A stretch of 64,000 nt of DNA from Pseudofabraea citricarpa (Eukaryota; Ascomycota; Leotiomycetes; Helotiales; Dermateaceae): positions 186,001 through 250,000 of the forward strand of contig JAPWGK010000030.1 in NCBI GenBank assembly GCA_029641185.1. Direction: 5' to 3'. Positions 56,678-64,000 of this stretch are shown in pieces. Every line of letters starts with the position of its first letter. Position 1 is the first letter of the stretch. Both the position numbers and the translations under genes were made by a program. The notes beneath the pieces were generated by a model. It saw only the letters and a list, made by a program, of their open reading frames with translations. It had not been told where the DNA came from and made no database searches.

Positions 56678-59555
56678 GCCAGACAGAACGAAGACGCACG
56701 ACAGCAGAAGTGGAAGAACACACAAAAAAACAAAAATGGGGGTTTGGAGGCGCCGAGATGAGATGAGATGAGATGAGGTGGATTCTTTCTGTTACATACT
56801 TTTTACTTGCCTGGGGCTTGTCTTTCTTTTCTTTTCCCCCCTGACTTTTCGGGGTTTTCTTGTATATATACATACCTTTCTTGCATTCTTTCGCTCTTGG
56901 AGATGATCATCTACCCCCTCTTTTTTCTTTTCTTTTTTGAACAAAAAAGAGGGGGAGATGAGTCTTGATATTGAACGAATGAACCCTTTTTCTTCTTTAT
57001 ATTGTCGACTGTCTCGAAAGTGATCTGTGATGTACCCCGTGAGGAGTCGGGAATCTCTTGAATTTTGTGTGTGATAACGGAATCACTCTTGGTAGAAAGC
57101 CTTTCTTTCCTAGGTGGGTTTATAACCGGGGATCTGGAAGGGAGGTGGTGAGATGAATAGAGTTTTTGTACGGTCCGACCTACTTTGTTTTGGAACAGCC
57201 GCGTCTGGGAGATTTGGGGAAGAAGAAAAGAGAACGAGAGAGAGGAAAGAGAGAAATTAGCGAGGCTCTTGTCTGTAATATCCTCGAGTCATCTTTTTTT
57301 TTTTTCTTTTTTTTCCTTTTCTTTCCCGCCCTCCTGCCCTACAGTATATATATCCCCCATACGATCCCATCACTTTACCATCTTAGCGAAGATAAACAGA
57401 GGCGAGGGAAAGGGGGTGGTCAAGCCGGAGTAAGCCAAGCCAAGCTGAGCCGAGCCGACCCAAGCTACCTAACGAAAAGGCAAGGTCACACATATAAAAC
57501 CTCCCTCAGAAACGAACGAGCATCGTCATACGGCACAAAAGGAAGTCGAAAAGACAGACACGGTAATCCTCAGATGACAATCCCATATATCCACCCAATC
57601 AACCGACGACTTCGACCTCGGCCTCGAACCCGATCAGCAGAAGAGCAGACGAAGAGACCCTAGCATTCTATCTGTTTCTTTTTGTGTAGCAGGCTGTGTG
57701 TGGCAACGGCATCTGCTATGACAACAGATTTTTTTTTTTGTGAATACTGGAAATCTGGAATGCTGAACTTGAGGTGATTTGATGGGATGGGATGTGATGG
57801 GATTTGTGCCGGCTTCGTTTCCTTCGGTGCTCGTAGCTTGTCTCGAATGTTTTCTTGGCTCCGCCGTGTTGAGTGTCTTGGCTTGTTGCGTTGTGCGGAT
57901 CGGTGACGCGTGAAAGTGAAAGGGATTCGCCATTTCTCTTTTTCGTTTCTATTTTTCTTTTTTTCCTCTTCTTTGCTGTGGGTTGCGAATCGGGGCATCA
58001 TCGGTGTTATGCCTCAACAGGATCGAATATCCAAGCTGAAAAGAATGGGCTTTTTCGACGATGGATGAGATAAGTACCCAGGTAGATAGATAGATACCCA
58101 GATCAACACCTGTGCGGCCCAGCAAGTCTAGCATAGCAGATCCTAAAAGTAAGTTCACAGCCGCAACGCACGTAGTCTTGAATTTAAATTCAAATTACAA
58201 TCTGGATTCGGACTGCCGGATTCACCTGCGCACCTACCTAGGTACATATAGTCTTAGACCCCGACGCTGGACAAGAATTATATCTCCACCAAAAAACACA
58301 ACCAGTGAAACTGGTGGGATTCTCACGCCGCTCAGAAAGAGAGTTGCTTTTCAGCCCTACTCTACACGGTCAGTATATTCATCCACCAGGCGATGGAAGG
58401 ATTGAGAGGCAGAATAAGTTGCGTGAGGTGTAACACAGCAGACGAGATGTTAGATGACAACGAGACTCCTGCTGACAACGGGACTCTTGGAGAATAGGAG
58501 ATATGCTGATATGCACTTATCAATCTATGCGTAGTGCGAATTGATAAGTTGGTTAGTCGCTTAATCTGGTTGGCTCGCTCATAGTCGGACAACAGTGTCG
58601 TATTGCCTTGTTGAATACTTAAGAAAGACATATCAAATCAAGTCGTCTCTGCGATTTTCATACTCCACATGGTCATATCTAATTAATAGATACATATCAG
58701 GGCTCGCTAGTATTCTTGAGATGAGGTTTTGCGAGGACAGGAATGAGAGGGGGAATAAGCGAGGCTGTGTTGAGAGATTCTTGTGGTTTATTTTTTCTCC
58801 GCTGCTCTCTTTGGAGCTTTGTGACGTGACTCGACTTGGGTTTTAGTGAGGAGATGACGAGGGAGAAAAGAAGGAGGAAAACTTCTTTCTTTCTCTCTCT
58901 CTCTCTCTTCTCTTAGTCCGATAACAGAAAAGTTGAAGAGGAAAGTATATGGAGGCATGATTGAGCGATGCAGCCTTTTTCTTTTTTTGTTTCTTTTTTT
59001 AGAGAAGAAAGAAAAGAAAGAGCAGAAAATGTGAAAGCAAAGCACGAGAGATCAGAAGAATAACATCCTAGGGATTAGGAGTGAGAGTACTTGTGGAGAG
59101 GGAGATGAAAGATCAGAGATGTATCTGGTTGATTTGGGTATGTAACTCAAAGGTTTCACTCTTTCTGTTTGGTTCTGGTTTCTCTTTTTCTTTTCCGACA
59201 AGAACGAGTAAACACAAAGAGAGAGAGGAATATCAGTACAAGCAATAAAAAGATTGAGAAGAGGATAAAGAAGAATAATATCAATTCATCCCTCTATCTC
59301 TCACTGCGACTCCGCTGTACCGTACCAAGAAGAGCGAGCAAAAGACCTTCCTTGTTTAGTAAATTCATCATATTTCCTCGATCTATCCTTAGTCCCCCGA
59401 ACCCAAAACCCCAAAACCTAAAACTTATACAAAATGCATCTACCCCATCCAAATCCCCATCCCAATGCCCAAGCCCACGCCCATCCTACCCTCTAAAGAC
59501 TCCACCCCCAAAAAGCAAAAAGAAAAAAGACCACATCAGAAAACCAAAACCCAAC
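56678..59555. other. Long low-complexity intergenic region
   Basis: About 2.9 kb of homopurine/homopyrimidine patches (TTTTC, GAAAG, GATGAGATG) between the pectate lyase and a convergent small secreted protein. Frames up to 271 residues (59169-59984) are made of low-complexity sequence or overlap the next gene on the other strand. No gene supported. Confidence 0.5.
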
Positions 59556-60272
59556 TCAAGCCACCCACTCGCTACCCCTCTTCTCCTTCTTAGCAGCAGC
59601 CGCAATCTTGCTATCGCACGGGATATCGCTCGGCACGCCCGTGGGCGAGACGACATAGTCATGATACCAATAGACCTGCCCCTCGGCGGTGAGGGAGAGG
59701 TTCGGATCGGTATCGCCCTCCGTCTTCTTCAAGATGGTATACTGAGTCTGATAGTAGATCTGCGAGCAATTCCCACCGCTGCTCGAGAAGTCATTCTCGA
59801 TGCGGCCATGCGAATCATAGACGGTGGCCGTCGAATTATCCGAGATGATGGACGTGACATTTGGGAAGTGCTATTTTTTCTCTTATCAGCTCTTTCTCTC
59901 TCTCTCACACACACACACAACCCCCGTGCCCTGCACAGCAGCCAAAAAAGAAAAAGAAAAAAAGAAAAGGAAACTCACCACTAAACTCATACTCCCATCC
60001 GTAGGCAAGAACCTCTGCTTGCAAGCCGTAATCCTCTCGGCTCCGACGCAGTGGATACTCAGCGTCGTCTGCATGCCGTCGGCGGCGAAGTAGTCCGTAT
60101 ACGACGTCGTGGCGGTCGGCGATTCGGCTTCGGTTACGAGGGCGTTGAGGAAGGGTTGGAAGGCGGCTTGGACGCCTGGTTGCGGCGCATACGAGGTGAA
60201 GTCTATCGCGTGGACGGAAGAGGAGGAGGCGAGGAGGGAGAGGAGGATCGTGGTGGTCGTGGTGGAGAACAT
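59556..60272 (-). CDS. Small secreted protein, NTF2-like fold suspected
   Basis: Two exons on the minus strand, 60272-59979 and 59870-59556, with a 108-bp intron (GTGAGT...ATAG), encode 202 residues. Residues 1-22 are a signal peptide (ILLSLLASSSSVHA). The mature protein has two or three Cys (HCVGAERITACKQRF, GGNCSQIY, IPCDSK) that could pair. The pattern of an N-terminal helix (FQPFLNALVTEA), then SYTDYFAADGMQTTL and a C-terminal strand pair (EGQVYWYHDYVVSP), is like NTF2/SnoaL folds, but this is a guess. NVTS and NSTA glycosylation sites are present. The C-terminus has a KKEKRG basic site. Function unknown; an apoplastic or effector-like role is possible. Confidence 0.78.
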
Positions 60273-60432
60273 GGTTGCGAAGTAAAACGAACCGAAAAGA
60301 ATGAATGAATGTGTGTGAGTTGGATAACGAGAAGAAAAAAAAAGAGTGGAAGGAGATCAGGGATCAGAATTGGATGAGTGATGATACTGAAGAAAAGAAG
60401 AAAAAAAAAAGGAAATGGAAGATGGACTTTAT

Positions 60433-60452
60433 ATCTATCTATCTATCTATCT
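60433..60452. repeat. (ATCT)n microsatellite
   Basis: Five consecutive ATCT units in the leader region of the small secreted protein gene. Confidence 0.85.
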
Positions 60453-61079
60453 CGCAACCTCGAATAAAATCCTCCTAATGCCCAAAACTCAAAACCTCAA
60501 ACTCACCAGCCACGGATGCGAAGGGAAGTGCGGAAAGTCTAAAGCTCTACCATCTCAAACTCTAAGTTTGGGTTTTTCTCCCCTTCGACAAGAGGAGAGG
60601 AGGGAAAGCTTAATTGAGTATTCCCGACAAGGTCTTGTATTTCTTGCTTGCTTGGCACGAAGACCACGAAGTCCCGACCGAAAAGAAGACGCACAAAAGA
60701 AAGAAGGAAAAAACAAAAAAAAAAGACACAACAGACAGCAAGAGTTACGAGGGATTTGATTAAACTCCCACTCTCACTCTCACTTTTCGCTTTTCGCTTT
60801 CCCGCCCCAAAAAACAAACTTCGCATATAGTCCGTATTATTGTGGCATGGCATGGCATAAAGAGGAGGAATCCCTCTCTCAATCCGCAATCCCCAATCCT
60901 TCGAAGCCACCTTCCCCTACAACCTAAAAGCGGCTGAGCCACCACCACCACCAACCACCACACTCGCTTCGCTTCGAGAGCGAACCGGACACCGAACCGG
61001 GGTCGGGAATAGGAGAAAAGGAGAAAAAAAGGGGGGTAAGGAAGAAATAATATACCACTACACTATCACACTACCTATG

Positions 61080-61098
61080 CATATATATATATATATAT
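61080..61098. repeat. (AT)n microsatellite
   Basis: About nine AT dinucleotides. Confidence 0.9.
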
Positions 61099-61636
61099 GA
61101 AAAACCTAACAACTATCAGCACCCCTTTTTCCTTTTGCGAGAAAGAAGAAAAAAAAGAAGAAAAAGAAGAAAAAGAAGTTCGAGAAAGAAGATGGTTTGA
61201 TAACGACGAAACCAGCCGCGAAAAGTCGTGAAAAAGTCGCAACCCAAAAACCTCGAGCGGTTTATCAGACCTGCCTGGTAGGGAGAGGAGAAGAAGAAAA
61301 GGAGAAGAGGAGAAGAGGAAGGAGAAGAGGAAGAGAACGATCTGTTAGTAAAGACGAAAAACAGATATATACATGTAATTCAATCAATAAATAAATGTTC
61401 TAGTACATGTATATACGCCCCCCCCCCCCTCTAAAACACAAACATCAAAAAGAAACCGACAACAAAAGAACAGAACAACAGAAGCCAGAAGCACGATCAC
61501 GGCCAACAACAAGAGATCTACAAAAAAAAAAAAATCAAAAAGAAGGAACACACTATCTTTCAAGGCAGCTAAATAGCAGCCTGCAGACAATACAGACGAT
61601 ACCTCTGCTTTATCTATCTATCTCTCGATCGGGATA

Positions 61637-61695
61637 TACTCCAACTCCAACTCCAACTCCAACCCCAACTCCAACTCCGACTGCGACTCCAACTC
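61637..61695. repeat. (CCAACT)n hexamer minisatellite
   Basis: About nine or ten hexamers of CCAACT with point variants (CCCAAC, CCGACT, GCGACT). Confidence 0.85.
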
Positions 61696-61798
61696 CATCG
61701 GCCCCTGCCTGCCTGCCTGCCTGGCTGGCTGGCTGGAGTGATAGATGCAGGATATTTATTATATTATAATATATTAGACGCGCGACGAACGACGTACC

Positions 61799-61877
61799 TC
61801 CCACTCCCACTCCCACTCCCACTCCCACTCCCACTCCCACTCCCACTCCCACTCCCACTCCCACTTCCACTTCCACG
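61799..61877. repeat. (CCCACT)n hexamer minisatellite
   Basis: About eleven near-perfect CCCACT hexamers followed by CCACTT variants, 100 bp from the related CCAACT array. Confidence 0.9.
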
Positions 61878-62578
61878 CCGAAGAATTAATATGCAATGCA
61901 ATGCAATGCACAGGCTAACCCATACTATAATCCTCTGCATCTCCACGAATGTCAGTCAGTGGCAGCAGCAGAGCAAAGCAGAGCAAAGCCGTTGGCTATG
62001 ATACCCGTAGAAAAAAAAAAGACGAAAAAAAGAAGAAAGACCGAGACAAGAGAGTTAGGGTTCTATGTCATGATTCATTAAGATAATCTCGAAAAAAAAA
62101 AAAAAAAGAAAAGAAAAAGTGGCGACAGCTATCATGCAATGCATGCTATCCCAAGCAACGAGCAACGAGCAACCAAACCGCCAACCCACCACCCTAAAAG
62201 CCCAAGTCACCCAAGTCACCCAAACGCCATCCCGTCCCTTCCCATCCCATCCCATCCCAAACCATCCATTCGCTCGCTCGCCTTCCCTTCCATCAAGAAA
62301 AAAATCCATCCATATCTCATCAAAAAAATAATACCCAACTGACAAAAGCAAACTCCCAATTCGATCCAATACAGCTTTGTTGACCTTGCTCAGAGAAGAT
62401 GATGGTCTAGGAAAGATTCCCACTCCCGCATCTGCTTTGATCCCACCATTCAAGAAGATCATCTAGAAGATCTTTCCATCCCCCGGCCCCGCCATTGAAG
62501 ATGATGGAAGAGGTCTTTCAACGGCCGGTTCTACCACTGAAGGTGATTCGGCAGATCTTCCACCCCCGACCCCACCAC

Positions 62579-64000
62579 TCAAGAAGACGGCCCAGGAGAA
62601 CCTTCCCCTCCTGCATCTGCCTCGATCCGACCACTCAAGACCTCATACCAAGCACCATGACTCTCCCTATCCAAGCGACCAACCCTCTGAACCTCCTCCA
62701 CCAGCCCGCCGACCTTCTGAACAAACTCCGGAAGTCCGAGCGTAGCGAGGCCCTCGCTGGCTGTCGAGGTAGCCTTGACCTTCTCTTTGGCCGTCGCGGC
62801 TGCGAGCCGTCCCATCATATGACCTCTCAACCGAGTGAGGAGCAGTCTCATGACGGGATCCCTCAGTACGCCCTCTCCGCTTGCCAGCGAGAATGAGGCA
62901 TTGACTATCCGTGTCACGAGATCGCGGATATGTGCTTTGGTTGCTGCCGGCATGCTGCGAGAGCTCTCCAATGCGGCTTGGATACCTTGCATGGCAGATT
63001 CAGCAGTCTTTGCATTCTCGAGAACCGAGAATACGCGGGTAGCTTCTGTCTTCCATTGGCTGCGCACATCACGTTTGAGTAGATTCTTGCTCTGGAGCAA
63101 TATCGCTCCTGTTGTGATGATCCGCAAGATATCAACTCTGATGCGAGTGATGCGCTTGGCATCCAGTTGAAGGGTTTCTGGAATCGGAGGAGTATCCGTA
63201 ACAGCTGTAAAAACATCCACCAGCATCTGCGCATAAATCTTGTCTGGAGTTGGTCTCGTCCTTGCTAAGCGGATCTGTTCAGGATCACGACGATCTGCTT
63301 CTGCAACGACCTTTGTTCTGGCTACCATCCATGCATTTTCTGTTGCGGACAGGTCGTTGTTGGTCTGTACCATGATATCAGAAAAGTGCTTTGTTTCATA
63401 AGTGATAGCATGCTTGATGAGCTCAGGAGCTGATTGTTGAAGCATGAAGTTGGCATAATCAAGTTGCATCAGATCGATGAACCCCATCAAGGCCTGTAGA
63501 CGGTCAACCACATCTCCATTCTGTAATCGCGTCTCCACAAGCTCTTTGACTTCGGCGTCCCTTAAAGGTGCGCACAGCCGTGGTAAGATGGATGCCATAA
63601 AAGAGAAGAACTTCTCGTACGAGAAGTTCCCATTGTGCAATTCTCGTGCTACCACTTCGGTATCCAAGGCTTCACTGACAAGTGTGTGCATGGAATTCCC
63701 TGCCTTTAGGAGGTGCTGTAATTTCCCCTTGACGTTGTCGGCCATGGCCAGAACCCATTCATCACTGTTCCCCGCAGCGACTTGCTGTCTCATGGAATCA
63801 AAAATCAACCGGCTGACCATAGCTCGCTGATCCATCTCGAGACAATCATCTGTCTCGATCCGGTATTCTCGGTTTATCGCAAGCTCGTGAACCACTGTCC
63901 GATTGTCAGGTAGTATAGAACGTACCGAGCGCAAATCGTCTGCATGAGAACGAGATGGTTCCCGCTGAGGGGTAGGAGGTGGCGTGAGAGTTTGTAGGTG
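62579..64000 (-). CDS. SOK1: TCP11/SOK1 family protein, partial at window edge
   Basis: The 3' end of a gene on the minus strand; the frame stays open to base 64000, so the N-terminus lies outside. At least 473 residues are visible. The TCP11 domain is recognisable from the leader INREYRIE, through FSYEKFFSFMASILPRLCAPLRDAEVKEL and LDYANFMLQQSAPELIKHAI, to the C-terminal helical part with RLLLTRLRGHMMGRL. The family includes yeast SOK1, a suppressor of loss of protein kinase A, and mammalian TCP11. The visible part begins within TPPPTPQREPSRSHADDLRS, a disordered stretch. No introns are needed in the visible part. The biochemical role is unclear. Confidence 0.85.
   Translation of the reverse strand, partial: HLQTLTPPPTPQREPSRSHADDLRSVRSILPDNRTVVHELAINREYRIETDDCLEMDQRAMVSRLIFDSMRQQVAAGNSDEWVLAMADNVKGKLQHLLKAGNSMHTLVSEALDTEVVARELHNGNFSYEKFFSFMASILPRLCAPLRDAEVKELVETRLQNGDVVDRLQALMGFIDLMQLDYANFMLQQSAPELIKHAITYETKHFSDIMVQTNNDLSATENAWMVARTKVVAEADRRDPEQIRLARTRPTPDKIYAQMLVDVFTAVTDTPPIPETLQLDAKRITRIRVDILRIITTGAILLQSKNLLKRDVRSQWKTEATRVFSVLENAKTAESAMQGIQAALESSRSMPAATKAHIRDLVTRIVNASFSLASGEGVLRDPVMRLLLTRLRGHMMGRLAAATAKEKVKATSTASEGLATLGLPEFVQKVGGLVEEVQRVGRLDRESHGAWYEVLSGRIEADAGGEGSPGPSS

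Larger units (their letters stand above)
60273..62578. other. Long intergenic region with many simple repeats
   Basis: About 2.3 kb rich in microsatellites and A-runs. No gene seen. Individual repeats are listed separately. Confidence 0.5.

Noticed and set aside
59169..59984. 271-residue plus-strand frame before and over the small secreted gene
   Set aside because: Low-complexity Ser/Lys/Pro sequence overlapping a well-supported minus-strand gene.
61610..61876. Val-Gly repeat frames in the hexamer arrays
   Set aside because: Direct translation of the hexamer minisatellites.

Overview
This window looks like nuclear DNA of a filamentous ascomycete (Pezizomycotina). Genes are split by short introns (mostly 43-130 bp) with GT(A/G)NGT donors, CTAAC/CTAAT-like branch points and YAG acceptors. 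The gene content is typically fungal: two Zn2Cys6 regulators, an ATX1 copper chaperone, RQC1, MLH3, a PL3 pectate lyase and an ascorbate-oxidase-like multicopper oxidase. I favour a plant-associated leotiomycete, but that is inference. All gene models were built by hand from splice signals, reading frame and family knowledge. Most spliced models close in frame and restore known motifs. I recognised no tRNA, rRNA or CRISPR array.

Layout. 1-16 kb holds a C2H2 regulator with an Asn-rich N-terminus, an atypical NAD(P)-binding reductase, a small EthD protein divergent from a short-chain dehydrogenase, an unrecognised protein with a repeated motif, and a compact redox group (Old Yellow Enzyme, NAD-dependent epimerase/reductase, Zn2Cys6 regulator) that resembles a small accessory cluster. 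16-23 kb holds conserved genes (RQC1/TCF25, ATX1, an SCP-x-type thiolase). An 875-bp mini LTR element sits just upstream of the thiolase.

22.7-36 kb is gene-poor and mostly AT-rich. It holds a diverged tandem array of ~210-260-bp units (26.3-27.6 kb), a second mini LTR element (983 bp, 160-bp LTRs, 5-bp target duplication) beside the end of that array, an inverted copy of the array unit at 33 kb, and a 305-bp tandem duplication. Between and beside these repeats lie three members of an unrecognised protein family. They share a basic core of about 80-90 residues; two also have acidic tails with SUMO-interacting-motif-like sequences. This family is my best candidate for something undescribed.

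36-64 kb returns to ordinary genes: a secreted multicopper oxidase, a Ser/Thr-rich protein divergent from MLH3, an MFS sugar transporter, a large Zn2Cys6 regulator, a D-2-hydroxyacid dehydrogenase, a PL3 pectate lyase with a long Ser/Thr linker, a small secreted protein and a TCP11/SOK1 homologue that runs off the right edge. Several are separated by long low-complexity intergenic stretches.
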